Source of the DNA: Ferruginibacter sp.
Lineage (GTDB): Bacteria > Bacteroidota > Bacteroidia > Chitinophagales > Chitinophagaceae
Assembly: GCF_028288465.1 (NCBI RefSeq)
Contig: NZ_JAQBNR010000060.1
Span: 62,001-126,000 of the forward strand
Direction: 5' to 3'
Length of the DNA: 64,000 nt
In this document: positions 1 through 8,944 of the stretch, in pieces
Layout of the letters: every line of letters begins with the position of its first letter
Numbering within the stretch: the stretch's first letter is position 1
The notes under the pieces: model-generated
Seen by the model: the letters and a program-made list of their open reading frames with translations, nothing else
Databases searched by the model: none
Told to the model about the DNA's origin: nothing
Program-made: the position numbers and the translations under genes

Positions 1-57
1 AACCAGGAAAGCCACTTGTTTTGGCGATACACGGCAAAGCAACTTCTTTCTTTAGTC

Positions 58-1956
58 ATGAAAAAAATTACGGTTAAACTTCTACCTACCCAATGTATAG
101 CAATACTTCTATTGCTGTCGTTTACTATTTCGTTATCTATTACCACTAAGGCACAGCATCGCGATTATGGAATTGCCTATTCAGGTAATTTAAAAGGAGG
201 CATCTCCATTTTTGGAAATACCTTACTTCATTTGGTTAAAGCCGATGGCACGGTTAACATTGATGCAATGAACGGTAACAGTGCAGATGGAAACAGTTCC
301 TACGATAACGGTGCATTTGGAACCGCAGATATGCAGTTTGTTGATATTGACGGCAACTCAGGTAATGGTGCAGGCACAAGAAATTCTTCTTCTGCCGATT
401 TGATTTTACCTGCAGGAACTAACAATATTAAATTTGCCCGCTTATATTGGGGCGGCAGGGTTGTAAAGTCTGATTTTGATATGACCCTTGCCCAAAACCA
501 AACCATCAAAATAAGAAAAGGTGCATCAGGTGCTTACCAGGAGTTTGCTGCGGCTCAACTGGATAGAGATATTTCCAATCCGGGGCGGGATGGCGAGTTT
601 TGCTTTTACCAGGCATTTACGGATATCACCGCCCTGGTACAACAGAATGGAAACGGCACTTATGCGGTGGGCAATGCGGCGCTTTCAAACGGTCTCGGCG
701 GAGATTTCGGAAACTACGGGGCCTGGAGTATTGTAGTGGTGTACGAAAATGCTTCGGTGTCATATAACAGTGTAAGGGTTTATGATGGTTTTCAGCAAAT
801 TTATGAACACAGCGCTTCCACGGTAACCCATATTACACTAACCGGTTTGAATGTGCCGGGTGGAGCACTTGCTTCCAAAGATGCTAAACTGGGTATCATT
901 ACCTGGGAAGGCGACGCAAAATACACCGGAGATGTGTTCAGCATCAATGGAAATAATTTTAGCAATGCCATTAACCCGGTAAATAATGTTTGGAATGGTA
1001 CCATCTCTGATGACGGTAAACATGTTACTACTAAAAATCCCAATTATACAGATCAGATGGGCATTGACATTGACCAGTTTTATGTTGGCACCGGCTATGG
1101 CATTTTACCCAATGCTACCAGTGTAAACCTTGACCTGGGCACTACCGAAGACCAATATTTTTGTGGCGTAATAACCATGGTGATTAAAATGAAGGACCCT
1201 TCCCTCAAGGTGGTGAAGACTGTAGCTGATGCCAATAAAAATGGCACTGCCGAACCCGGTGAAGTATTAACTTATCAGTTAAAAGGCGCCAATATTGGTT
1301 ATGGAAAAGCGACTGGAGTTCTGGTTACAGATACATTGCCGGCCGGCATAACCTACCAGCGCAATTCGTTGATTGTAATGTATGGCCCGGGCGAAGTGCC
1401 GGGATTAAAAACAGACAGGTCGGATGATGATGTAGCAGAATATAACGCTTCAGCCAACTCAGTTACATTCAGAATGGGGTTTAATGCCAGTGCAACGGAC
1501 GGAGGCTACCTGGATCATGGCGATTCATTCCTTGTAGCATTTAATGTAATTGTAAATGTGCCTGACAACAAGCTGGAGGCACCAATTACCAATGTTGCCC
1601 GGGTAGTTGCCGAATCTGAAAGTGGAGACCGTTTTGTGGATGAAGGCTCCGCTGTGATCTACCTGCATTTTCCGCCTGTACCAGAAGATAAAAACATTCA
1701 TATACCAAATGCCTTTACACCCAACGACGACAATTTAAATGACCGTTGGCAAATCCCCTGGCTGATCTATTATCCGCTTGCCGAAATATCCATATTCAAC
1801 CGGTATGGCCAACTGGTATTTTTTGACAAGGGCAATACCAAACAATGGGATGGAAAAACGAATGGCAAAAAACAACCCATCGGCGCCTATGTGTACAGGA
1901 TAGATTTTAAAAATGGCGCTAAAATAAAAGGCGGAACCGTTTTGCTCCTGCGCTAA
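58..1956 (+). CDS. Secreted surface protein with DUF11-type repeat and T9SS type B C-terminal sorting domain (CHU_C)
   Basis: The predicted protein has 632 residues. I chose the ATG at 58 over an in-frame TTG at 16 because it places a lysine-rich start (MKKITVK) directly before a hydrophobic signal segment ending near TTKAQ. The N-terminal half is rich in Gly, Asn and Asp and includes the motif FARLYWGGR, as in large cell-surface proteins with DUF3344-like regions. Residues about 382-535 form a DUF11-type module (VVKTVADANKNGTAEPGE, then VTDTLPAGITY). The last ~85 residues contain IPNAFTPNDDNLNDRW and FNRYGQLVFFDKG, the signature of the CHU_C domain that directs export and surface attachment through the type IX secretion system. 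The substrate or adhesion role is unknown. The gene stands alone, with a long gap downstream. Confidence 0.88.
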   Translation: MKKITVKLLPTQCIAILLLLSFTISLSITTKAQHRDYGIAYSGNLKGGISIFGNTLLHLVKADGTVNIDAMNGNSADGNSSYDNGAFGTADMQFVDIDGNSGNGAGTRNSSSADLILPAGTNNIKFARLYWGGRVVKSDFDMTLAQNQTIKIRKGASGAYQEFAAAQLDRDISNPGRDGEFCFYQAFTDITALVQQNGNGTYAVGNAALSNGLGGDFGNYGAWSIVVVYENASVSYNSVRVYDGFQQIYEHSASTVTHITLTGLNVPGGALASKDAKLGIITWEGDAKYTGDVFSINGNNFSNAINPVNNVWNGTISDDGKHVTTKNPNYTDQMGIDIDQFYVGTGYGILPNATSVNLDLGTTEDQYFCGVITMVIKMKDPSLKVVKTVADANKNGTAEPGEVLTYQLKGANIGYGKATGVLVTDTLPAGITYQRNSLIVMYGPGEVPGLKTDRSDDDVAEYNASANSVTFRMGFNASATDGGYLDHGDSFLVAFNVIVNVPDNKLEAPITNVARVVAESESGDRFVDEGSAVIYLHFPPVPEDKNIHIPNAFTPNDDNLNDRWQIPWLIYYPLAEISIFNRYGQLVFFDKGNTKQWDGKTNGKKQPIGAYVYRIDFKNGAKIKGGTVLLLR

Positions 1957-2030
1957 ATTACCTGGCACATGCCTGCCACTGTTTCTGAAAAGTTAGCCCC
2001 GGGACAAGGAGGGACAACCCAAGTCGAATA

Positions 2031-2159
2031 TCAATACCCGCTGAAACCCCGGTTACTAACGCCGTGGTTGTGCATTGACTGCCGGGAGCCGTTGCAAGCC
2101 GACAACAATAACACAGCAATTACCAGCATTGACAGCCATTTGTAATAGTTCTTTTTCAT
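2031..2159 (-). CDS. Candidate small lipoprotein (42 aa)
   Basis: This short reading frame runs from an ATG at 2159 to a TGA at 2031. The peptide starts MKKNYYKWLS, continues with a hydrophobic stretch and reaches a good lipobox, LLLSAC, so Cys22 would be the lipidated residue. It ends with a short polar tail (HNHGVSNRGFSGY). The tripartite signal layout in so short a frame argues against chance. No clear Shine-Dalgarno is visible, which is normal for Bacteroidota. It converges with the upstream sorting-domain protein. Function is unknown. Expression has not been shown, and the frame could still be fortuitous. Confidence 0.5.
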   Translation of the reverse strand: MKKNYYKWLSMLVIAVLLLSACNGSRQSMHNHGVSNRGFSGY

Positions 2160-2855
2160 AGGATTATTTTAGGTTTGGGTTATGCGGATGTTGAGTAAAC
2201 AGGTAATAATTAAACGGTTTTTAAAGGCCCTTTATTGTAACAACCGGGAATGCTTTTTACGATATGTAACATAATTAAAGTTAATCTTCCTTTCTTCCCC
2301 CCACAATGCCATATGTTTTAATTAACTGAAGTTTTTTTCACGGTTCTTCCAGCGGTTTTTTCCGGGGCAGGCCCTCGTCTTGATTCACTGTTTTATTAAT
2401 CGGCAGTTGCAGGTTATTCGTAAAATTGAAGGTAAAAATGCGGCCAGGTTCAGGATCCGAAACAAAAATAACGAACAATTAAGGCAGGCAGAACTGACAG
2501 AACAAAAATAACCGAATAGGTATTTTCAGTTGCAGCTGCCGGTAACCGCCCTTTGCATACTGCTGCTTTTTTTGTTCCCTTTTTTATGAGGCGTATCAAA
2601 ATTAAGACTGCCATCATCAGGCAGACGGGCATTACTTCGCGTTCGAATACCTTGCACTGCTTGTACATGCCCTGGCTGGCTTTTTTTTCCTGCCTATTTT
2701 CCTGCAGCGTGGCGGTGCTCTTGCAGTAGCAATTAAGTCAAAAACTACCTGTAAATTCCTCCTGTTGCCATAAACGACCGAGGGTTTTGCTGCAGTTGAA
2801 AAAGAACAGCATATCCTGCCAGAGCGGGTTGTATGTTGCCTGAAACACTGCCCCT
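2160..2855. other. Gap of about 700 bases without a supported gene
   Basis: The stretch is AT-rich with poly-T tracts. A 72-codon minus-strand frame at 2450-2668 has a hydrophobic segment but no recognisable family features, so I did not call it. I see no RNA gene or mobile element. Confidence 0.4.
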
Positions 2856-3599
2856 TTAGCCTATAAATGAAGCAGCTTTTATTTTTAACGGCTTACGTAC
2901 AATAACTGCAGATCCCCTGGCAAGAAAAACAGAACGGGGCTCCACACCATCAATAAACTGCACAAATGTTTTTCCGTATAGCTTGGCTATATCGGCCTGT
3001 AGCAAATAACTTGTCACCGGATATACCTGCCAGCGGGGATGCTCCACAGCATATTCAATAGTGGTATCTTTATTAAGCTGGTTGTACCCATAATAGTGCT
3101 CCAAAATAAATTCGGCTTCACTGCCTGGTTCAATTTCCTGTAAATCGGTTCCCGCTTCTACCGTAATAAAATTCCACTGCTGGTTTCTTTTCTTCCAGTG
3201 ATAGTTTACAAGCAGTTGATTCTTTTCTTCCTTTATGCTGTGAAACATTTTCGCAGTACTGTAGTGTTCATTATACAAAATATTGGCGCAGGCTGCAATA
3301 GCCCTTTTTGGTACAATTTCAGAAATAAAGACAGTTCCCCTTTTCCAGTTTTTGCCATCAGAATACCGCACATAAAAGCGAAGATTTACTTCTTCAAAAT
3401 TGGCATGCCAGGGCCAGGAAATACCCAGCACTTTAGTATCGTTGAATAAAAAACCTACAACACTTACCAGTGCCTTGCCATGGTATAAATCAAGGGTTGT
3501 GTAGGGTGGCAAGTATGGTTGCAGCACAGATGCGTCTACTTCATAATTCAGCATAGCCAGGTATTCCCAGGCTGCTGATAAAAATATTTTCTTTTGCAT
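2856..3599 (-). CDS. DUF2071 (YqjF-like) family protein
   Basis: The protein has 247 residues. It opens with FLSAAWEYLAMLNYEVD, continues with LQPYLPPYTTLDLYHGKALVSVVGFLF, and later has VNLRFYVRY and KRGTVFISEIVPKRAIA. This order is typical of the YqjF/DUF2071 family, a soluble acetoacetate-decarboxylase-like fold whose biochemical role is unsettled. No signal peptide or membrane segment is present, so it is probably cytoplasmic. Length agrees with the family (about 230-250). It is monocistronic with long gaps on both sides. The family call is confident; function is not known. Confidence 0.85.
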   Translation of the reverse strand: MQKKIFLSAAWEYLAMLNYEVDASVLQPYLPPYTTLDLYHGKALVSVVGFLFNDTKVLGISWPWHANFEEVNLRFYVRYSDGKNWKRGTVFISEIVPKRAIAACANILYNEHYSTAKMFHSIKEEKNQLLVNYHWKKRNQQWNFITVEAGTDLQEIEPGSEAEFILEHYYGYNQLNKDTTIEYAVEHPRWQVYPVTSYLLQADIAKLYGKTFVQFIDGVEPRSVFLARGSAVIVRKPLKIKAASFIG

Positions 3600-4003
3600 A
3601 CTTATTTATTTTCCAGCAGCCATCAAAGTGAGTATAAAGTAACCTCCAGAGATGGATTACAACATGTGTCATTTTGTACTTTTCTAAAAGTTACTGAACA
3701 AACTTCAAAAAAACATTTCAAGCCTGGTACTACATACACCTGTAATTACTTGTTACAAGAAGCAGGTTGGTGTTGTTATGGCTCGTTTTTTTTCAATCAT
3801 TGGCCATGTAGCTTCCGTCGGTGCAGACTTCTTCAGGTTGGTAAACACATGCAAAGTCAAAAAGTTGAATCGATGGCAAAATGCCAAAGATATTTCAGCA
3901 AACCAGTTGTTTATTTTGCCAGAATTTTATAAGGTATACATCCTTTTATTTAGTTGAACAAATGCAAAGCCTGCTAATTTTATCTGCAAATATTTTTAGG
4001 CAC
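3600..4003. other. Intergenic gap, about 400 bases
   Basis: This separates two minus-strand genes. A plus-strand frame of 112 codons spans most of it, but its composition (rich in Cys, His, Phe and Ser with no ordered motif) looks like chance. I see no terminator, RNA gene or repeat. Confidence 0.4.
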
Positions 4004-4483
4004 TCAGCCTTTTGGCTCCCATAATTCAACTTTGTTACCTTCTGCATCAAGGATGTGCACAAATTTACCGTAATCGTAAGTTTCAATCGTATCGACAATG
4101 ATAACACCATTCTTTGTTAATTCTTCAACAAGTGATTCCAGGTTTTCAACACTGTAGTTTATCATAAAATCTTTTGTTGAAGGTTCAAAGTATTTGGTTG
4201 TTTCGGCAAAAGGCGTCCATTGGGTTTGCGCCTTCTTTGTACTATCTGCACCTTCATACCATTCAAAACTTGCCCCATATGGATTGGTGTTTAAACCAAG
4301 ATGCTGCTGGTACCATGCCGTCATTTTTTTTGGGTCTTTGCATTTAAAAAAAATACCACCAATGCCAGTTACTTTCTTCATTTTGATTGTTTGTTTATTT
4401 TGTTTGGAAATGACAGACTTGAATGCAAAACCAGAAAGAAAGGCTGCGGCAAAAACTAACATAGTAAATAGTATCTTTCTCAT
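4004..4483 (-). CDS. VOC-superfamily (glyoxalase/bleomycin-resistance-like) protein with N-terminal hydrophobic leader
   Basis: The protein has 159 residues. Residues about 38-157 form one VOC domain: GIGGIFFKCKDPKKMTAWYQ at the start, LGLNTNPYG, then NLESLVEELTKNGV and the closing ILDAEGNKVELWEPKG, whose final glutamate is the usual metal ligand. Proteins of this fold bind a metal and a small substrate as dimers; the substrate cannot be read from sequence. Residues 1-27 (MRKILFTMLVFAAAFLSGFAF) resemble a signal peptide or anchor, which is unusual for this family. An alternative internal ATG at 4381 (MKKVTGIGG) would give a normal cytoplasmic single-domain protein of 125 residues. Both starts are plausible; the 4483 start is slightly favoured because the leader is so well formed. 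Confidence 0.82.
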   Translation of the reverse strand: MRKILFTMLVFAAAFLSGFAFKSVISKQNKQTIKMKKVTGIGGIFFKCKDPKKMTAWYQQHLGLNTNPYGASFEWYEGADSTKKAQTQWTPFAETTKYFEPSTKDFMINYSVENLESLVEELTKNGVIIVDTIETYDYGKFVHILDAEGNKVELWEPKG

Positions 4484-5006
4484 TTGCTTAATTTTTGTTG
4501 TTTGTTGTATCGTTCAGTAGTTTACTTTAAACGGGTAAATTTATGCAATCCTGTCCTAAATAAGTATGGTCAATCTTGCAGTAACCTGCCCGGAAAAATG
4601 TGTCAATAAACCTGTGCCAGTTGATGGCTTTTCACCTTGTTGTCATCCATTCGACGGCACACCAGCGATGATCGATTCTCAAAACCGGCCATTGAAAATG
4701 TTGTTTTTGGATTGCTTAATCAAGTAATGCGGCACCAATGTTTATTGATGATCTGTACCATTGCAAAAGCAACTAAACAAAAACAAAGTTGGGCAAATTA
4801 CAATGGCTGTGCAACACAGATTTACAACCAGTTAAAATTGCAATGGTTATTATAAATAATGCTTTCAAAATAGCATCTAAGCAACATACCTTTCTGTACA
4901 ATGGATAAAATAACTCATTAAAAAAGCAAATAAATATCAGATCAAACCAAGTTTTTTGTTGATTTTTACCACCGCTAACTGTTAATCAAACAACAAATTA
5001 TTGCTT
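4484..5006. other. Divergent intergenic region, about 520 bases
   Basis: This lies between the minus-strand VOC gene and the plus-strand DUF1080 gene, so it should carry both promoters. I could not fix either promoter with confidence. A 72-codon frame at 4637-4855 looks non-coding. Confidence 0.35.
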
Positions 5007-6836
5007 ATGCCATTTACCCGTTTTAGTTTTTGCTTTACTGCCCTGGCATGTTTTGCAGCGGTCATGTGCTCCCTGCAGGGTGCACAAGCCCAAAACAAGC
5101 TTACACTTTCAGACCTGGGCGACTTTAAAAATGCAGGTGCCAACTGGCATATTGCAGGTACTGTAAAAGCAGATCTTACTCAGAAAAATACCCTCAATTA
5201 TTCAACCGGAGTGGGCGTATTGGTGAACCTGCCAACAGATGCAGCACAGGATGATTTGTTTACCAATTTGCAGCACGGCGACCTGGATATAGAACTGGAC
5301 TATATGATGGCAAAGGGCTCCAATTCCGGCATTTATTTGCAGGGCAGGTATGAAGTGCAGCTGCTGGATAGCTGGGGAGTGTTGAATCCTCATTCCGGCG
5401 ACAACGGTGGCATTTATGAAAGGTGGGATGATGCTAAGCCCGAAGGGAAAAAAGGGTATGACGGGCATGCACCAAGGCAAAATGTTAGCCGGGCGCCAGG
5501 CTTGTGGCAACACCTGAAGATCAGCTTCCAGGCACCGAAGTTTGAAGGTGGCGTAAAAATCACCAATGCAAAAATGATTGGTGTAACACTGAACGGCGTA
5601 TTAATACAGGAGAATGTGGAATTAAGTGGACCTACCCGTGGCGCTGTTGCAAATGATGAAGTAGCGGAGGCTGCTTTGCGCTTACAGGGCGATCATGGAC
5701 CTGTAGCTTTCAGGAATATAGTGCTCAGTAATTACAATAAAGGAAGGCCTTCATTAACAGGCATTCATTACGCCGTGTATAAAGGCAAATATGTGGTGGA
5801 GCCCAACTACAACACCCTTAAACCAATGATGCAAAAAGCCGCTCCCATTATCAGCTCTGCTATCAGCGGATTACCCGATAATGAATATATCCTGCGGTAC
5901 ACGGGCATGCTGCATGTACAGGAGCCGGGTGAATATAATTTTAGCATCAATACTTTTGGCGGCGGGGGCACATTAAAAATTAACAATGCTACAGTGATTC
6001 CATTTAGCAACTGGCGTGGCAAGGGTACAGCAAATTTAGCAGCAGGTGATATCCCTTTTGAACTGAGCTATTCAAAATATATCGATTGGGCAAAACCTGC
6101 GGTTGGCGTCAGTATAAAGGGGCCCGGTGTAAGGGAGTTTCTTGTTTCAGATGCCAACATTTCAACTGGTGACGATGCTGATCCGGTCCTGGTGGATGCA
6201 CCCGATAATATTATTTTGCGCAGCTTTATGGATTTGCCGGAAGGTGGCCGGGTGGTACATGCCGTAAATGTTGGCAGCCCCGAAAAAATTCACTACACCT
6301 ATGACATGGACAATGGAATGATAGTGCAGTTATGGCGGGGAAATTTTTTAGATGCAACGCCCATGTGGCATGAAAGAGGCGACGGATCTTCCAGGCCAAC
6401 AGGCGCCATTCAATATTTTGGTAAACCTGGATTGAATATAGCAAAACTAACCGATGCGAATGCCCGTTGGGTAACAGATACAAGTAACGCCGGATACCGG
6501 GCTAAAGGCTATGAACTGGATGAAAAAGGCCGGCCGGCATTTAAATACCTGTTGTACGGAACTTCCGTAAGCGATGCCACCACAGTTACTGAAAATGGCC
6601 AGGGTATTCACCGGCAAATCAGTCTGCAGGATGCAACGGACAATATTTACATGCGGTTAGCCACGGCAAATTCCATTGAAGACATGGGCAACGGATGGTA
6701 TCTTATAAATGACCAGTCTTATTATTTAAAATTGGACGATGCTGCTGCTGCAAAACCATTGATCCGCGGGCAGGATGGGTCAAAGGAACTCATTGTTCCG
6801 GTTCATAAAAGCATCGGCTATTCTATTCTTTTTTAA
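5007..6836 (+). CDS. Secreted DUF1080 (3-keto-disaccharide hydrolase-like) protein with PA14-like domain
   Basis: The protein has 609 residues from the ATG at 5007; a TTG two codons earlier is less likely. Residues 1-30 form a signal peptide ending in LQGAQAQ. Residues about 35-245 match the DUF1080 fold, with DIELDYMMAKGSNSGIYLQG, YEVQLLDSWG and APGLWQHLKISFQAPKF. This concanavalin-like domain includes enzymes that hydrolyse 3-keto-glycosides. A PA14-like module follows (LRYTGMLHVQEPGEYNFSIN, about 290-370). The last ~200 residues contain LPEGGRVVHAVNVG and MIVQLWRGNFLD and belong to no domain I can name. The next gene starts 19 bases after the stop codon, so the two are very probably co-transcribed. 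Together they suggest periplasmic or surface sugar oxidation and hydrolysis; the substrate is unknown. Confidence 0.83.
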   Translation: MPFTRFSFCFTALACFAAVMCSLQGAQAQNKLTLSDLGDFKNAGANWHIAGTVKADLTQKNTLNYSTGVGVLVNLPTDAAQDDLFTNLQHGDLDIELDYMMAKGSNSGIYLQGRYEVQLLDSWGVLNPHSGDNGGIYERWDDAKPEGKKGYDGHAPRQNVSRAPGLWQHLKISFQAPKFEGGVKITNAKMIGVTLNGVLIQENVELSGPTRGAVANDEVAEAALRLQGDHGPVAFRNIVLSNYNKGRPSLTGIHYAVYKGKYVVEPNYNTLKPMMQKAAPIISSAISGLPDNEYILRYTGMLHVQEPGEYNFSINTFGGGGTLKINNATVIPFSNWRGKGTANLAAGDIPFELSYSKYIDWAKPAVGVSIKGPGVREFLVSDANISTGDDADPVLVDAPDNIILRSFMDLPEGGRVVHAVNVGSPEKIHYTYDMDNGMIVQLWRGNFLDATPMWHERGDGSSRPTGAIQYFGKPGLNIAKLTDANARWVTDTSNAGYRAKGYELDEKGRPAFKYLLYGTSVSDATTVTENGQGIHRQISLQDATDNIYMRLATANSIEDMGNGWYLINDQSYYLKLDDAAAAKPLIRGQDGSKELIVPVHKSIGYSILF

Positions 6837-6855
6837 TCTCTACAGCATTTACATT

Positions 6856-8775
6856 ATGATAGCATTTATATCCCGTTTTACTTCCAGGCGCTTTAAACAG
6901 ATTCTGTTAGCGGGGCTGGTAATGGTAGGTTGGCATAGCGCTGTGTTATGCCAGGAAACTGCCAAAGAAGAAGATTTTTTCAAAATTAACAAAGTGCGCT
7001 CTCCCGAAGGAACCTTGCTGGAAGTGGGCGGACTATGCACATTGCCGAATGGAGATTTGGCAGTGACCACCCGCCGGGGAGATATTTTTATTGTGGAGAA
7101 TCCAACCAGTGCAAAACCTTTCTTTCGAAAGTTTGCATCCGGTTTGCATGAGGTGTTGGGTGCAGCTTACAAAAACGGTTCACTGTATGTGGTACAACGT
7201 GGCGAGTTGACGAGGCTATTCGATTCCAACATGGACGGCAAGGCAGATGTATTTGAAACGGTATATGCCTGGCCAATCTCTGGCAATTATCATGAATATA
7301 GTTTTGGCCCCAAACTGGCGCCCGATGGTTCTTTTTTCGTCACGCTGAACCTTGGCTTTCCTGCTGCCTGGTGGCATCCCGAAAGCATGGTTCCATGGCG
7401 GGGATGGACCTTACACATTTTTGATGACGGCCGCATGGAACCGTGGGCCGCAGGCATGCGCTCTCCCTGCGGTATCAGCATGATAGATGGTGAATTATTT
7501 TATACTGATAACCAGGGCGACTGGGTTGCTTCCGGCAGTATTATGCCGGTTAAAAAAGGCGCTTTTATGGGGCATCCGGCAAGCCTGGTTTGGACGGGTA
7601 TGAAAAATTCTCCATTGAGTTTAACCCAGCAACAAATATTCAGCAAGGTAAATCCACGGATAGAATTTGGACCCGATGGTGAACAGGTAAAACCAGAAAA
7701 TAAGGAGAACGAAAAATTTTTAACAGCATTTGAAATGAAAAAGAATATCCCGGAAATGCAGTTACCGGCCGTTTGGCTACCACATGGCATTTTGGGAATT
7801 TCCACCTCCGAAATTGTTAAAGTGCCCAAAGGTGTTTTTGGCCCTTTTGAAGGACAGTTACTGGTTGGAGACCAGGGCCAAAGTAAATTAAGCCGTGTAT
7901 TTATGGAAACTGTAAATGGCGTGCTGCAGGGTTGCGCATGGGATTTTAGAAGTGGTTTTCAGTCAGGCGTGGTACGGCTGGCCTGGGCTAATGACGGCTC
8001 TCTGTTTATTGGTGAAACCAACAGAGGTTGGGGATCCGCCGGCGATGCCAATGAAGGATTGCAGCGACTGACATGGAACAACAGGGTGCCTTTTGAAATG
8101 AGAACGGTAAAAGCGATGCCGGACGGATTTGAAATAGAATTTACTAAACCGGTAGATAAAAAATATGCTGCGGATCTTGCGTCCTACGCCATTGAAAGTT
8201 TCATCTACAAATACCACGGTGTGTACGGCAGCCCACCGGTGAACAAACAGAAATGTGTGGTTAAAGGTGTAAAGGTGGCAGCCGATGCAATGAGTGTTCG
8301 GTTGATTGTGAGTAACCTCCGGCAATACTATATTCACACTATTACCCTGGATGGCATCAGGGATAAAGAGAATGCTTATTCATTGGTGCATCCAACAGGT
8401 TATTATACCCTCAACAATATCCCGGAAGGTGCAAAGCTTTCCCTGAAAGAAGTAAGCACCGTCAATACCGCCAAACGCATCATGGCTGCCGGTAAAGCAC
8501 CAGCGGGCACGGCCACCTACGCACAAATAAAACCGTTGCTGGTGAAGTATACCTGTGTGGCTTGTCACAATCCTGATAAAAAGCAGGTTGGCCCCGGTTT
8601 TATTGATGTTGCAAAAAGAAATTATCCGGTAGATAAAATATTGCAGCTGATAAAAAATCCCCAGCCGCAAAACTGGCCTGGATACGCCACACCAATGGCG
8701 CCTATGCCACAGGTACCAGCAACTGATGCCCGAAGAATTGCAGCCTGGATCAATTCGCTTGACGATAAAAAATAA
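6856..8775 (+). CDS. Secreted sorbosone-dehydrogenase-like beta-propeller protein with C-terminal cytochrome c domain
   Basis: The protein has 639 residues. The ATG at 6856 gives a signal peptide (RRFKQILLAGLVMVGWHSAVLCQ) and avoids the overlap with the upstream gene that a start at 6775 would create. The first ~400 residues have propeller repeats of the glucose/sorbosone dehydrogenase type: GGLCTLPNGDLAVTTRRGDI, YEYSFGPKLAPDG-like blades, VWLPHGILGIS and LAWANDGSLFIGETN. A haem-binding CVACH motif lies at residues 567-571, followed by a methionine-rich stretch (PMAPMP) that can supply the axial ligand. Such proteins pass electrons from a sugar oxidation to the chain through the cytochrome. 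Pairing with the DUF1080 gene supports a joint role on a keto-sugar or oxidised polysaccharide. Whether it binds PQQ is not shown. Confidence 0.82.
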   Translation: MIAFISRFTSRRFKQILLAGLVMVGWHSAVLCQETAKEEDFFKINKVRSPEGTLLEVGGLCTLPNGDLAVTTRRGDIFIVENPTSAKPFFRKFASGLHEVLGAAYKNGSLYVVQRGELTRLFDSNMDGKADVFETVYAWPISGNYHEYSFGPKLAPDGSFFVTLNLGFPAAWWHPESMVPWRGWTLHIFDDGRMEPWAAGMRSPCGISMIDGELFYTDNQGDWVASGSIMPVKKGAFMGHPASLVWTGMKNSPLSLTQQQIFSKVNPRIEFGPDGEQVKPENKENEKFLTAFEMKKNIPEMQLPAVWLPHGILGISTSEIVKVPKGVFGPFEGQLLVGDQGQSKLSRVFMETVNGVLQGCAWDFRSGFQSGVVRLAWANDGSLFIGETNRGWGSAGDANEGLQRLTWNNRVPFEMRTVKAMPDGFEIEFTKPVDKKYAADLASYAIESFIYKYHGVYGSPPVNKQKCVVKGVKVAADAMSVRLIVSNLRQYYIHTITLDGIRDKENAYSLVHPTGYYTLNNIPEGAKLSLKEVSTVNTAKRIMAAGKAPAGTATYAQIKPLLVKYTCVACHNPDKKQVGPGFIDVAKRNYPVDKILQLIKNPQPQNWPGYATPMAPMPQVPATDARRIAAWINSLDDKK

Positions 8776-8854
8776 ATGTCATATAATTACTTAAGAGCGC
8801 CCATACGATTGCTTTGCAGAAGACATTATTGATCGGGTTATAATCGCTAAGAAA

Positions 8855-8896
8855 CAAAATGGACAAACCGGGTTATATTTCCATTTGTCCATTTTG
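8855..8896. terminator. Bidirectional rho-independent terminator
   Basis: A perfect 13-base inverted repeat (CAAAATGGACAAA at 8855-8867 and its complement at 8884-8896) encloses a 16-base loop. T-rich sequence follows on the plus strand (ATTTTTTTA from 8897), and the A-rich left arm would serve the minus strand. It lies between the convergent cytochrome c and GH29 genes. Confidence 0.8.
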
Positions 8897-8944
8897 ATTT
8901 TTTTACTATGTTGTATATACCCAGGCTTGTGCAGCAACCTGATA

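Noticed and set aside
2450..2668. Minus-strand frame of 72 codons with a hydrophobic stretch
   Set aside because: The start region lacks a typical leader, no family is recognised, and the whole area looks non-coding.
3594..3932. Plus-strand frame of 112 codons overlapping the start of the DUF2071 gene
   Set aside because: Composition and lack of ordered motifs suggest a chance frame in a divergent spacer.
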